64,000 nt of DNA from Micromonospora inyonensis (GCF_900091415.1 NZ_FMHU01000001.1:1302001-1366000); one strand, 5' to 3'; positions 7,417 to 16,620 are shown, counted from the first letter of the stretch. Numbers and translations: made by a program. Notes: generated from the letters alone by a model not told the origin.

Positions 7417-9147
7417 CAATGCCACGTAGCCTAATTTGATCATGTTGTTGTGCTGGGTCTTTGTGGATGGTCGGCGTGGTGGCGTGACCGGCAGGTCGGG
7501 TGCTGGTGTGCTTGCCGGTCATGTCCGAGACGGTGGCGGTGACGGCGGATCAGGTGTCGTTGGGGGTGCTGGTGTCCGCGGTGCCGCGGGATGCGGTGGA
7601 CGCGGCGGTGGCCCGGTTTGGGGTTGGGGCCAGGCGGTCGGATGGGAAGCTTCCGCCGCATGTGGTGGCCTATCTGACGATGGCGTTGTGCCTGTTCGGT
7701 GAGGATGACTACGAAGAGGTCGCCACGAAGGTCACCGGGGCGTTGACCCGGTTCGGCTGCTGGGACGCCGCTTGGTCGGTGCCGACCGCGTCGGGGATCA
7801 GTCAGGCGCGGCAGCGGCTGGGCGCGCCGGTCATGGAGGAGATTTTCGAGTCGGTGGTGCAGCCGGTGGGCACGACTGATACGCGGGGGGCGTGGCTGCG
7901 GCGGTGGCGAGTCCTTGCTATTGACGGCTTCGATGTGGACCTGCCGGACACGCCGGGTAACGCCGCCGAGTTCGGCTACGCCGGCTCGGGGGGCAACCGG
8001 TCGGCGTATCCGAAGGCGCGGGTGGTGGCGTTGGCCGAGTGCGGCACGCACGCGTTCCTGGCCGGGGAGGTGTCCGGCTATGGCACCGGGGAGCAGACAT
8101 TGGCGATGCGGCTGTACCCGCGGCTGCGCCGCGATGAGCTGCTGACCGCCGACCGGGGGTTCTACTCCTTCGACGCCTGGTCTGCTGCGGCGGGCACCGG
8201 GGCGGCGTTGCTGTGGCGGGCGCCGACCGGGCTGCGGCTGCCGGTCGTGCGGGTGCTGGCCGACGGCACGTATGTGTCCGTGGTGATCAACCCGAAGATC
8301 CGCGGCGCCCGCCGGGACCGCGTCGTCGCCGCTGCCCGCGCTGGGCAGGATCTGGCCCCTGAGCTGGCGTATCTGGTACGAGTGGTCGAGTACGACGTGC
8401 CCGACCGCGACGGCGACGGCACCGGCGAGCTGATCGTGCTGCTGACCACCGTCCTCGACCCGGCCGAGGCCCACGCGGACGAGCTGGCCGAGGCCTACCA
8501 CCTGCGCTGGGAAGAAGAGACCAGCAACGACCAGCTCAAGACGCACCTACGCGGCCCGGGCCGTCTGCTGCGCTCAAGGCTGCCGGAGCTGGCCTACCAG
8601 GAAATCTGGGCCTGGCTGATCGTCCACCACGCCCTCGCCGCGTTGATCACCCGCGCGGCCGAAGCCGCCGACCTCGACCCCGACCGGATCAGCTTCACCC
8701 GCGCGCTGCGAATCGCCCGCCGTACCGCCACCGGGACGGCGGGCATTCCCCCCTGGAGACTGGACTGACCACCTACCCCACGCACTCGCCGAGCTGGGCC
8801 GCAAGCCGCTACCGCCCCGCCGGCACCGCAGCTGCCCCCGGGCGGTCAAACGAGCCCGCCACAACAGCTACCGCGTCAAGAAACACCACGAACCGGCCAG
8901 CATCCGCCACGACGGCCCAGCGACCATCCGGTTCTGGGGCCTCAAACCCCCACCACCGGCGGACCCGCCCGCCGCCACCAGCCAGAAAGGACTACCAGAA
9001 ACACCCGGCCAGACCCGCCCAGCCAGCCGGCGTCAACACCACAGCCCGGACACGCTGACCCGCCCGCCGCACCACACCCGCCGGAAGCCCGTCCGGGCAC
9101 AAACGACCAGCACAACAACATGATCAAATTTAGGCTACGTGGCATTG
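7417..9147 (+). mobile_element. IS4-family insertion sequence with ~40-bp inverted repeats
   Basis: The left end CAATGCCACGTAGCCTAA continues to about 7457 and is repeated in inverse at about 9107-9147, differing only by one extra A. Between them lies one transposase gene. No clear target duplication is seen directly outside the repeats. On the right, integrase coding sequence (LLVDRAGLPPIRLHDLRH) resumes within five bases, so the element interrupts or has replaced the front of an integrase gene. On the left is the IS21 remnant, so the two flanks do not belong together. Confidence 0.75.
7521..9123 (+). pseudogene. IS4-family transposase, frameshifted in a C-run near its C-terminus
   Basis: The protein has an N-terminal DUF4372-like domain and a DDE core: Asp in LAIDGFDVDLPD (about residue 134), Asp in LLTADRGFYSF (about 208) and Glu in YHLRWEEETSNDQLK, a perfect IS4 Y-(2)-R-(3)-E-(6)-K signature. 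The main frame ends at a TGA at 8766-8768 after IPPWRLD. Removing one C from the six-C run at about 8747-8752 restores DHLPHALAELGRKPLPPRRH and the Arg-rich tail (RARHNSYRVKKHH) to a stop at 9121-9123, inside the right inverted repeat. The full span is three times 534 plus one base, consistent with one inserted base. The core may still fold, so activity is uncertain. Confidence 0.72.
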
Positions 9148-9151
9148 GCTC

Positions 9152-9547
9152 CTGGTCGACCGGGCCGGGCTGCCGCCGATCCGGCTGCACGACCTTCGCC
9201 ACGGTGCTGCCACCCTCGCCCACACCGCCGGTGCCGACCTCAAGACCATTCAACATCAGCTCGGCCACGCCACGATCCGGATCACCGCCGACACCTACAC
9301 CACCAGCCTCCCCGCCACCCAACACAAGGCCGCCGAAGCAACCGCCCGCCTCGTCCTCAACGCCGGCACACCCGGCGCCGAGACGCGACCGCCCGCCAAG
9401 CGTCGCGACAGCGGGAAGCGACGCCCGGCCAAAACCGCGAAGACGGAGTCCATCTCAAAACGGGACCAGCAGATGCCGCCAAGAGCCGAGGACAACACCG
9501 ACATGCAGCCGAAGTCCTCGGGCCGCCGCACCCGCAGAGCTCGCTGA
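9152..9547 (+). pseudogene. C-terminal remnant of a tyrosine integrase
   Basis: The frame beginning immediately after the IS4 right end encodes LVDRAGLPPIRLHDLRHG, then LGHATIRITADTYTT, then a basic tail to a TGA at 9545-9547. HDLRH supplies the His/Arg pair, LGH the second His and TADTYTT the nucleophilic Tyr of phage-type tyrosine recombinases. About 131 codons remain and no start codon is available. The rest of the gene (arm-binding and core-binding domains) is absent. It runs head-on toward the intact integrase gene, so this region has received at least two integrating elements. Confidence 0.75.
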
Positions 9548-9642
9548 CCAACCCTCGCCCACCGGGCGGCCTGCCCGGGAAACAGGAACGCTTCTCCTGC
9601 TCCCAGGCAGGCCATCAACCCGGAGCGACCCGCCTTCGAAGA

Positions 9643-10989
9643 TCAGGCCTGGTAGGCCCCCGCCAGCGACGCCCTGACCCGTACATGCTGTAGAAGAAGC
9701 TCCGCCGACGCCCGTACCGCCTGCTTGGCTATCTGCTTGAACACGCAGATGTAGGTCTCGATCGTGGTCAACGGGGTGTGATGGCCCATGTCCTCCTGGA
9801 TCTGCTTCAGGCCCACCCCGGCGGCCGAGGCGATCCCGGCGGCGCCGTGCCGCAGGTCATGCAGACGGACCGGCGGCAGATCCACGTTCTTGACCAGCTT
9901 CGCGAAGCGGCGGGTAAGCCAGTCCGGACGTACCGGCCGCCCATCCTCGTGCAGGAACACCCGCTGCTTCGGGTCGACCCAACCGAACCTCCGGCGTTGC
10001 CGATGCCACAGATCCGTCAGCAACCGCACACTGAACTCGTCCAAAGCCAAGGTCCGCACCCCGGCCGCCGACTTCGGCGGACCCAACCGCTCCACCCCAC
10101 GCACGACAACCACCTGCTCCCGGATGGTCAACTCGCCATCCACCAGGTTGATGTCCTCCCAGCGCAACCCGGCGATCTCACCCCGGCGCGGCCCTCGCAA
10201 CGCCACCAGCCACCACAACGCGAACAGCGGATCGCTCTGCACGGCCTCCAGGAACCGGCCGACCTGATGCAGCCCCCACACCGCCACCCGAGGCCGCACT
10301 CCCGTGTCGTTCCAGGCCTTCTCCCGCTCCGCGTCCCACACCACCGCCCGTGGACGCGCCCCGTTCGGCAGCCGCAGCCCTCGACCGGGATTCCGGTCGA
10401 TCACCCCCTGCCGCCGCGCCGCGGACAACGCGCTTCGCAGCACCGCACGGATACCGTTCAGCGTGCCCGCAGAAATCAGCCGCCCACCTCGGACGTGGCG
10501 GTGCGAGATCCGGTCCATCGCCCGCTGCGCATCCCGGGTACGCAACTTCCGCATCCGCACGTGACCCAACTGCGGAATGAGGTAGTCGTTCACCAGGCCG
10601 CGGTAGTTGACCATGGTCGAGGGACGCAGCCGCCCCTCGTTCTCCGACAACCAGAACTCCAGCCAGCGCCTCAGCGTCCACATCCCCGCCGCCTCGTGCC
10701 CCGGCACCTGCCGCAGCACCCAGCAGGCCCGCTCGGCCTCCGCCCGGCTGGCGAAACCACCGCGACGCACCCGGACACGCCGCTCATCAATACCAGTCAA
10801 CTGCACGGCGAAGTACCAACGGCCGTGGTCGACCTCGGCCAGACGCTCGCACCGCACACCCAACTGGCGACCGGTCTGCCCGCACCGACAGCCGCACCGC
10901 CGGTACACCAGGCCCGCCTCGTTGGCCCTAGCCACCCATCCCCCAAGACACCCGGACAGGCTAGACAGCAGGCAAACCATGATCATCAA
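9643..10989 (-). CDS. Site-specific tyrosine integrase facing tRNA-Arg
   Basis: Up to 448 residues; a start at GTG 10935 (VARANEAGLVYRRCGC) is also likely because the preceding 18 residues look non-coding. A Cys-rich N-terminal segment (YRRCGCRCGQTGRQLGVRC) is followed by an arm-binding region, a SAM-like core-binding domain (RPSTMVNYRGLVNDYLIPQL) and the catalytic domain. The catalytic residues are Arg in LRGPRRGEIAGLRW, HDLRH, GHHTPLTT and the Tyr in ETYICVF. The gene lies between the mobile region and tRNA-Arg(ACG), whose 3' end faces it 194 bases away. That is the classic arrangement of an island integrated in a tRNA 3' end. It looks intact, although the element it serves is heavily decayed. 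Confidence 0.9.
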   Translation of the reverse strand: MMIMVCLLSSLSGCLGGWVARANEAGLVYRRCGCRCGQTGRQLGVRCERLAEVDHGRWYFAVQLTGIDERRVRVRRGGFASRAEAERACWVLRQVPGHEAAGMWTLRRWLEFWLSENEGRLRPSTMVNYRGLVNDYLIPQLGHVRMRKLRTRDAQRAMDRISHRHVRGGRLISAGTLNGIRAVLRSALSAARRQGVIDRNPGRGLRLPNGARPRAVVWDAEREKAWNDTGVRPRVAVWGLHQVGRFLEAVQSDPLFALWWLVALRGPRRGEIAGLRWEDINLVDGELTIREQVVVVRGVERLGPPKSAAGVRTLALDEFSVRLLTDLWHRQRRRFGWVDPKQRVFLHEDGRPVRPDWLTRRFAKLVKNVDLPPVRLHDLRHGAAGIASAAGVGLKQIQEDMGHHTPLTTIETYICVFKQIAKQAVRASAELLLQHVRVRASLAGAYQA

Positions 10990-11183
10990 CCGGGTGGATC
11001 ATGAGCTCAGACAAAGAGGCGGATCCGCATCATCCGTCCGCGAATCCGCTGCGCATCAACCCCGAAAGCCCAGGTCAACATGGCCCCACCAGGCCCGACA
11101 TGTGGGTCACAGACGTGACCCACATGCGACCCACACCGACCCGAAGGTCAGCGGCAATCATAAATATTGCCTGGTCAAACTTG

Positions 11184-11256
11184 CGCGCCCGAAGGGACTC
11201 GAACCCCTAACCTTCTGATCCGTAGTCAGATGCTCTATCCGTTGAGCTACGGGCGC
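11184..11256 (-). tRNA. tRNA-Arg (ACG)
   Basis: The minus strand folds into a complete cloverleaf with acceptor stem GCGCCCG/CGGGCGC and anticodon stem TCTGA/TCAGA. The seven-base loop CTACGGA has anticodon ACG. The T-arm contains GGTTCGAGTCC and the discriminator base is G. CCA is not encoded. Its 3' end faces the integrase gene and is the probable attachment site of the mobile region. Confidence 0.95.
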
Positions 11257-11291
11257 TGGTGCTCGGCCAGTCTACACACCCGGCCTTCGCG

Positions 11292-11382
11292 CGGAGACTC
11301 CGGGATTCGAACCCGGGAGGGGCTTTAAGACCCCAACCGCATTAGCAGTGCGGCGCCATAGACCAGACTAGGCGAAGTCTCC
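11292..11382 (-). tRNA. tRNA-Ser (GCT)
   Basis: A 91-base class II tRNA on the minus strand. The acceptor stem is GGAGACT/AGTCTCC, the anticodon stem CCGCA/TGCGG with loop CTGCTAA (anticodon GCT). A long variable arm (GGGGTCTTAAAGCCCC) and T-loop GGTTCGAATCC follow, with G as discriminator. It is 35 bases upstream of tRNA-Arg on the same strand and may be co-transcribed with it. Confidence 0.95.
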
Positions 11383-11540
11383 CCGGTGGCCCAGCAGACC
11401 ACCGCCGCCCGAGAATACAGCCCCGCCCCGGCAGGGAGCAAAGCGACTTCCCCCTCCCGCCGCGTCGACCTTCCGTCCCTCGCCGCTGACCAGCGTTTTC
11501 ACGCTGCGCGCCGCTGCCATCGGGACTACGCTTCGTCGAT

Positions 11541-12785
11541 ATGCAGGAGCAGCCGCCGAGCGACCCGCCTCGCCGCGAGCCACGTGCAGCGACACGTCGC
11601 GGCCGTTCTCCCCAACCGACCTTCACCGCGCCGCCCAGCCCGACCGACCCCGTCCCGGGGGCGGACCAGCCGGAGGAGCCACCCCGGGGGCGGTCACGGC
11701 GGAAGGCGGCAGCTCCCACGGTGCTGTTCCAGCCTCCGGACACGGGCGGTCCAGCCGTCGACCAGGAGCCGACCACGCCTCCCCGCCGGGCGCCACGCCA
11801 GAAGGTCGTCGGGACTGGCCGGCGCGCGGGCGCGGTGCCGGAGCAGCCGGCACCCGCTCCCCCGGCCGGGCCCACCGAAGGTGACGTGAAACACACCGCA
11901 GGCGCTGCGGAGCAAGCCGTTGGCACTGCGCGAAAGACCGCTCCGAAGAAGGTCGCTGCCAGGAAGGCACCCGCACAGCAGACCGTCAGCCCGCGGCGGA
12001 ACACGAAAAAGGCGGAGGCCGCCGAGGAGACGGCACCGGAGCCGGCGGACCGGGCCGCGACGGCAGAGGCGAAGCCGGAGCCACCGGCTTCCGACGTGTC
12101 CGGCAGGCCGTCGACCGGCCGTACCGTCGATCTGGAGCGGATTCTGGCGCAGCCGGCCTTCGCGCCGGAGTTGCTGGCGCTGGCGGCGGTGGAGCGGATC
12201 GGGCCGCAGGCCGCCGCCTGGACGGCCGCGCTGCGTGAGACGTACCCGAAGATCGGTTCTGCGGGCCTGGCCCGGCTCGCCACCCGGCGGTTCGTCCGCA
12301 CGGCGGCGTGGGGTGGGGCGACCGCCGCGGTGGCCGGTCTCTTCGCTCCCCTGGCCGAGCTGGCGGCGGTGCTCTGGACGCAGTCCGGGCTGGTGCTGCA
12401 CCTGGCGGCGGCGCACGGCCGCGATCCGGTCGACCCGGAACGGGCAGTCGAACTGCTGGTGCTGACCCGGGTCCACCCGGACGCGGGGAGCGCCCGGACG
12501 GCTCTCGCCGCCGCTCGCGCAGAGACCGGCGACGGCGAGCCGCCGTGGGGTCGGGTGGCCGAAGCCGCGTGGCGGCTGGCCGCTCCGCTCACCGCGCAGG
12601 CAGCCGGCTGGTTGGCGCTGCGGCTGGCGTCGCGGCTGCTGCCCGGCGCGGCGGTGCTCGCCACGGCGGCCGGGAACTCGGCTGCCGTCGAGCGGCTGGC
12701 CGCCCGGGCGGTCGCGGCCTACCGCCAGCCGAAGCTCCGCTGGCCTCAGAGCCAGTCGAACCACTCCCGGGGCAGCAGGGAGTAG
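11541..12785 (+). CDS. EcsC-like protein with long disordered Lys/Pro-rich N-terminus
   Basis: 414 residues. Residues 1 to about 190 are low-complexity, rich in Pro, Ala, Lys and Arg (RKTAPKKVAARKAPAQQ) and surely disordered. The C-terminal half is Ala-rich and helical, with hydrophobic stretches (WGGATAAVAGLFAPLAELAAVL and APLTAQAAGWLALRLASRLL). Together with ERIGPQAAAW and RDPVDPERAVELLVL these resemble EcsC-family membrane-associated proteins. The role is unknown. The first segment after the tRNAs contains the ATG at 11541. The 3' end overlaps the convergent CPBP protease gene by 40 bases, which may cause antisense interference. Homology is from memory. Confidence 0.7.
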   Translation: MQEQPPSDPPRREPRAATRRGRSPQPTFTAPPSPTDPVPGADQPEEPPRGRSRRKAAAPTVLFQPPDTGGPAVDQEPTTPPRRAPRQKVVGTGRRAGAVPEQPAPAPPAGPTEGDVKHTAGAAEQAVGTARKTAPKKVAARKAPAQQTVSPRRNTKKAEAAEETAPEPADRAATAEAKPEPPASDVSGRPSTGRTVDLERILAQPAFAPELLALAAVERIGPQAAAWTAALRETYPKIGSAGLARLATRRFVRTAAWGGATAAVAGLFAPLAELAAVLWTQSGLVLHLAAAHGRDPVDPERAVELLVLTRVHPDAGSARTALAAARAETGDGEPPWGRVAEAAWRLAAPLTAQAAGWLALRLASRLLPGAAVLATAAGNSAAVERLAARAVAAYRQPKLRWPQSQSNHSRGSRE

Positions 12786-13552
12786 CCGACGAACGCCACG
12801 ACGTCGAGCAGCGTGTGCGCGACGACCAGCGGCATCACGCGGCGGGTCCGCAGGAAGAAGAGGCTGAAGATCACGCCCATCACCGCGTTCCCGACGAACG
12901 CGCCGAAGCCCTGGTAGAGGTGGTAGGAACCGCGGATCAGCGCACTGGTGGCGATCACCGCGCCGAGCCGCCACTGGAGCTGCCGTAACCGGGTGGTCAG
13001 GTAGCCGACCACGATCACCTCCTCCAGCACGGCGTTCTGCACGGCGGCGAGGATCAGCACCGGCACCGTCCACCACAGCTCGGGCAGCGCGGCCGGCACG
13101 AGCGTGGCGTTGAGCCCGAGCTGCGCGGCGGCCCAGAACAGCGCCAGGCCGGGCAGGCCGATCAGCGCCGCCAGGCCGGCGCCTCGGGCCAGGTCAAGGC
13201 CGGGTTGTCGGGCGTCGAGACCGAGGGTCCGTCCGGCGTCGCCCGGCTCCCGGTTGAGCAGGTGTACGGCGAGCAGCACCGGCACCAGCGCGAAGGCGAT
13301 GCCGAGCACCTGGTACGTCAGGTCCAGGTACGGCCGGGGTGACGCGGAGGTGTTCAGCGCGGCGGTCTGCCGGGACAGTCCCCCCTCGGCGGTCAGCTTG
13401 GCGGTCAGGGAGACCATCGCGTAGACCGCGGACTGCCCGAGCGACAGCCCGAGCACCAGCAGCGTCTCGGTGCCGAGGACCCGGTGGGACACCGGGCGGG
13501 TGAGCTCAACCGTCACCGCACCACTGTGCCCGATCGCCGTCCCGGACGGCAC
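12746..13552 (-). CDS. CPBP-family intramembrane glutamic protease
   Basis: A polytopic membrane protein of 268 residues, or 256 if translation starts at the GTG at 13516. It carries the Abi/CPBP signature: EE in LEEVIVVGYLTTRLR (about residue 170), a central motif GSYHLYQG (about 208) and a late His in VVAHTLLDVVAF. These residues form the active site of Rce1-like glutamic proteases. About seven or eight hydrophobic segments are visible. Such proteins process peptides or prenylated substrates in the membrane, but the substrate here is unknown. It is transcribed toward the EcsC-like gene and overlaps its end. No ribosome site decides between the two GTG starts. Confidence 0.82.
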   Translation of the reverse strand: MPSGTAIGHSGAVTVELTRPVSHRVLGTETLLVLGLSLGQSAVYAMVSLTAKLTAEGGLSRQTAALNTSASPRPYLDLTYQVLGIAFALVPVLLAVHLLNREPGDAGRTLGLDARQPGLDLARGAGLAALIGLPGLALFWAAAQLGLNATLVPAALPELWWTVPVLILAAVQNAVLEEVIVVGYLTTRLRQLQWRLGAVIATSALIRGSYHLYQGFGAFVGNAVMGVIFSLFFLRTRRVMPLVVAHTLLDVVAFVGYSLLPREWFDWL

Positions 13553-13671
13553 CGCCGCCGCAGGTCGTACCGACCAGCGCGAATCGATCGCACATTCTGT
13601 GCGACCACCCTCGACGCTCCGTGGTCATGCTGGGTCCTGCCCGATCCACCGTCTCGCCGAGGGGAGCGCCG

Positions 13672-14786
13672 ATGGAGAACTTCGCGCGGCTGTTGAAGGA
13701 GAGCTGGGCCCTGGTCGAGGGGGACCGGGAGCGGCTCAGCGACTACTTCTACGCCCGCCTGTTCCTCCTCGACCCCGACCTGCGGAAGCTCTTCCCGGTG
13801 CAGATGCGCGGCCAGGGTGACCGCATCCTCGACGCGATCGTCGCCGCCATCCAGGCCGTCGGTGACCCGGAGAGCTTCGACGAGTACCTGCGGGCCCTCG
13901 GCCGGGACCACCGGAAGTACCACGTCACCGCCGACAACTACGCCACCATGGGGGTCGCCCTGCTGGACGCGCTGCGCACCGCCGGGGGGACGGCTGGAAC
14001 CTGGAGTACGACCAGGCATGGCGGGACGCGTACGCGGCGATCACGGAGAAGATGCAGGCCGGCGCGGCGGCCGACGAGAATCCTCCGTTCTGGCACGCCG
14101 AGGTGCTGACCCACCAACGGTACGGCCCGGACACCGCCGTGCTGACCGTCCGGGCCCTGCAACATCCACTGCCGTACCGGGCGGGTCAGTACGTCAGCAT
14201 CGAGGCCCCCCGGTACCACCCCCGGGTGTGGCGGACGTACTCCGTCGCGAACGCCCCGAACGACGACAACGTCCTGGAGTTCCACGTCCGGACGCCCGGC
14301 GCCGGCTGGGTCTCCGGTGCCCTGGTCCGCCGGGTCAGGCCGGGCGACCTGCTGCGGATCGCCGCGCCGATGGGCGGCATGACCCTGGACCGCTCCTCGG
14401 AGCGGGACGTCCTCTGCGTGGCCGGCGGGGTCGGGCTGGCCCCGGTGAAGGCGCTGGTCGAGGAGTTGACCACCTACAACCGGACCCGTTGGGTGCACGT
14501 CTTCTACGGCGCCCGGCACGCTGACAACCTGTACGCCCTGGCCGGGTTGCAGGAGCTGGTCGCCGTGCACCCGTGGTTGTCGGTGACACCGGCGTGCAGC
14601 GCGGACCCGGACTTCGACGGCGAGCAGGGCGACATCTCCGACGTGGTCACCCGCTACGGGCCGTGGACGTCGCACGACTGCTTCGTCTCCGGGTCGGCCG
14701 GAATGGTCCGGGCCACTTTGCGGGCGCTCGCTGCCGACCAGGTGCCGCCGCAGCACGTCCGGTACGACACCTTCGGCAACCTCTAG
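13672..14786 (+). pseudogene. Flavohemoprotein (globin plus FAD/NAD reductase), broken by one missing G
   Basis: The gene encodes an N-terminal globin domain (MENFARLLKESWALVEGD, DPDLRKLFPVQ, RDHRKYHVTADNY) and a C-terminal reductase. The reductase has FAD-binding PYRAGQYVSIEAP and RTYSVANAP and NAD-binding CVAGGVGLAPVKALVEEL. The full enzyme would use NAD(P)H to oxidise NO or reduce oxygen, like Hmp. The frame breaks at the six-G run 13984-13989. Adding one G gives AGGDGWNLEYDQAWRDAYAA, bridging to MQAGAAADENPPFWHAEVL at 14052. The full span is one base short of 372 codons. As it stands, a globin-only product with a foreign tail would be made. The ATG has a good GGGGAG ribosome site. Phase variation, inactivation and sequencing error are all possible. 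Confidence 0.82.
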
Positions 14787-14802
14787 ACATTCCTCCCCCC
14801 AC

Positions 14803-14844
14803 GCCGGGTCGCGTGCCCCCGCCCCCTGGGGCACGCGACCCGGC
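14803..14844. terminator. Bidirectional hairpin terminator
   Basis: A perfect 17-bp stem, GCCGGGTCGCGTGCCCC against its complement, encloses an eight-base loop. It lies between the convergent flavohemoprotein and HTH-deformylase genes. No T-tract is present, as is common in very GC-rich genomes. Confidence 0.7.
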
Positions 14845-14863
14845 ACCCCGTCGGGCGGCCGGG

Positions 14864-16396
14864 TCAGTAGCGCCAGGCGTGGCTGGTCTCGCGGTACTTC
14901 TCGACCGGCACCAGCGGCACGCCCGGTGCCATCCGGTCGACGTAGAGCCGCCCCTTCAGGTGGTCGATCTCGTGGGCGACCAGCCGGGCCATGCCGAACT
15001 CGAAGGACGTGATCAGCCGGGTTCCGTCGACGCGGGCGTGTTCCACGTCGAGCCGCAGCGACCGGGGGACGAGACCCCGGTGGTCGAAGAAGGAGAGGCA
15101 GCCCTCGTACTGTTCGTCGGTGTCCGGGGAGGAGTCGACCACCCGGGGGTTGAGCAGCACCACCGGCTCGGCGCTGCGGTCCGGCGGGCGTACCACGGCC
15201 GCCGCGCAGCTGAGCCCGAGCTGGGGCGCGGCCAGTCCGATGCCCCGGTTGAACCGGTGCAGTTCGTCGAGTTCGGTGAGGGCGGCGATCAGCCGTTCCA
15301 CCACGTCCCGGGCGACCGGCCCCTCCTCGGGCAGGTCGAACTGCCGGACGGGTTGGCGGAGCAGGTCGGCACCGCGCTGGACGATGCCGGCGGCCCGCAT
15401 CCGATCGCTCGGCCGGGGACGGGCCGGGTCGGCCGTCACCCCGCTCGGCGTGGCCGGGGCGGGCGGGTTGCGGAACCGCCACTGGAGCCGGTAACGGGCG
15501 TTGAGCGGCGGGTTCTCCGTCGCCCAGTCGAAGATCGCCCGGCCGTCCTCGTCGTGGCGCTGCACCGGGGTGCGCAGCGGCCCCTCCTCCGCCGAGAGCG
15601 AGGTCTCCAAGCCCCAGACCTGCGGTTCGAGCACGGCGGGCAGGTCCAGCCGCACGTCGAGCGCCCGGGTCGGCACCCGGACGGCGCGCTGGAACCAGCG
15701 CCCCCACTTCTCCTGCCCGACGCAGTACTCGTACTCGATGGTGGCCCGGTCGCCGGGGTAGAGCGGGAAGCGCCCGTCGGCGTTCTCGAAGAGGAGCCAG
15801 AATTCCTTGAACGCGTCCCGGTCGTGCTTGGCCCGCCAGTGCATCGGCTCCCGTTCGCCCCCGTCGTCCCGGTATGCCCGCAGCTGCAGCTCGGCGAAGG
15901 TGAGGGGGTGGTCCCGGTGGTGCCGGTTGGAGCGGCCGGGATCGTTCGGGTAGCGGTCGACGGCCACCCGGGCCAGGTAGCGGGTGACCGGCTCGGTGCC
16001 GGCGTTGTAGAGGGCGCGCCGGACGACGCAGTGGTAGACGCCGTCGCGGTAGGTCAGGTTGGCGAACTCGTGCTCGACGATCAGGCCCGTGCCGGGTGGC
16101 ATCCACTGGCCCGGGACGGGCGGGTCGCGGTGCGGTGGGGCGGTGCGGGCGTGCCGCAGGTCGTCGTACTCACGGAAGCGCTGCCAGATCGCTCCGCCGG
16201 CCTCCAGGACGGCCTCGGCGCGCCGGGCGAAGTCCTCGGTGGGGCGGTGCCGGCGGCTCTCGACGTGGCTGACGTACGACGGGTCGAACCCCATCAGGGT
16301 GGCGAGCTGCTTCTTGGACAGCCCTCGCTCATTCCGGTGCCGACCGAGCTCGGCTGCGAACGAGTCGACGGCCCGTTCGAGGGGCGAGGTCGTCAT
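14864..16396 (-). CDS. Fusion of Cro/CI-type HTH regulator and peptide deformylase
   Basis: 510 residues in three parts. Residues about 5-70 form a Cro/CI helix-turn-helix (LSKKQLATLMGFDPSYVSHVESRR). Residues about 90-330 are a beta-rich region with many Trp and Tyr and no family I can name. The C-terminal 180 residues hold all three peptide-deformylase motifs: GIGLAAPQLG (about 384), EGCLSF (about 429) and HEIDH (about 474). These provide the Gln, Cys and two His of the metal site, so catalysis is plausible. I chose the ATG at 16396 because AGGAAG lies just before it; the ATG at 16408 is an alternative. A DNA-binding deformylase could couple N-formyl-peptide processing or sensing to gene control, which is inference. 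It is a single cistron. Confidence 0.85.
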   Translation of the reverse strand: MTTSPLERAVDSFAAELGRHRNERGLSKKQLATLMGFDPSYVSHVESRRHRPTEDFARRAEAVLEAGGAIWQRFREYDDLRHARTAPPHRDPPVPGQWMPPGTGLIVEHEFANLTYRDGVYHCVVRRALYNAGTEPVTRYLARVAVDRYPNDPGRSNRHHRDHPLTFAELQLRAYRDDGGEREPMHWRAKHDRDAFKEFWLLFENADGRFPLYPGDRATIEYEYCVGQEKWGRWFQRAVRVPTRALDVRLDLPAVLEPQVWGLETSLSAEEGPLRTPVQRHDEDGRAIFDWATENPPLNARYRLQWRFRNPPAPATPSGVTADPARPRPSDRMRAAGIVQRGADLLRQPVRQFDLPEEGPVARDVVERLIAALTELDELHRFNRGIGLAAPQLGLSCAAAVVRPPDRSAEPVVLLNPRVVDSSPDTDEQYEGCLSFFDHRGLVPRSLRLDVEHARVDGTRLITSFEFGMARLVAHEIDHLKGRLYVDRMAPGVPLVPVEKYRETSHAWRY

Positions 16397-16620
16397 CAGC
16401 TTCCTCATGGCCGGGAGTATCAGTTTCACGTTTGGCGGGCGGGTTTCGCACAGAAGTGGCACGTTGCCGACTCTGACCTTGACAACACCCGCCGAGCCGT
16501 TCTCAGCGCGCCCGGTATGCCCTCCTTGTCGCAGGGGTTTCCGGCTGGCACCCCCGGGTATCAGCCGGGCACCACCGATGGCACACGACAGTGCGTCCAC
16601 CACTCCCCCTACGGCGAGAG

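Noticed and set aside
1..11183. Prophage
   Set aside because: Integrases are present but no capsid, terminase, portal or lysis genes. Transposons and unknown genes explain the region better.
11001..11210. Small excisionase gene beside the integrase
   Set aside because: The short frame has no helix-turn-helix, no ribosome site, and runs into the tRNA-Arg gene.
13938..16106. 722-codon minus-strand frame across flavohemoprotein and HTH-deformylase genes
   Set aside because: It crosses a strong terminator and two genes with clear domains. The product is Arg/Pro/Gly-rich without motif.
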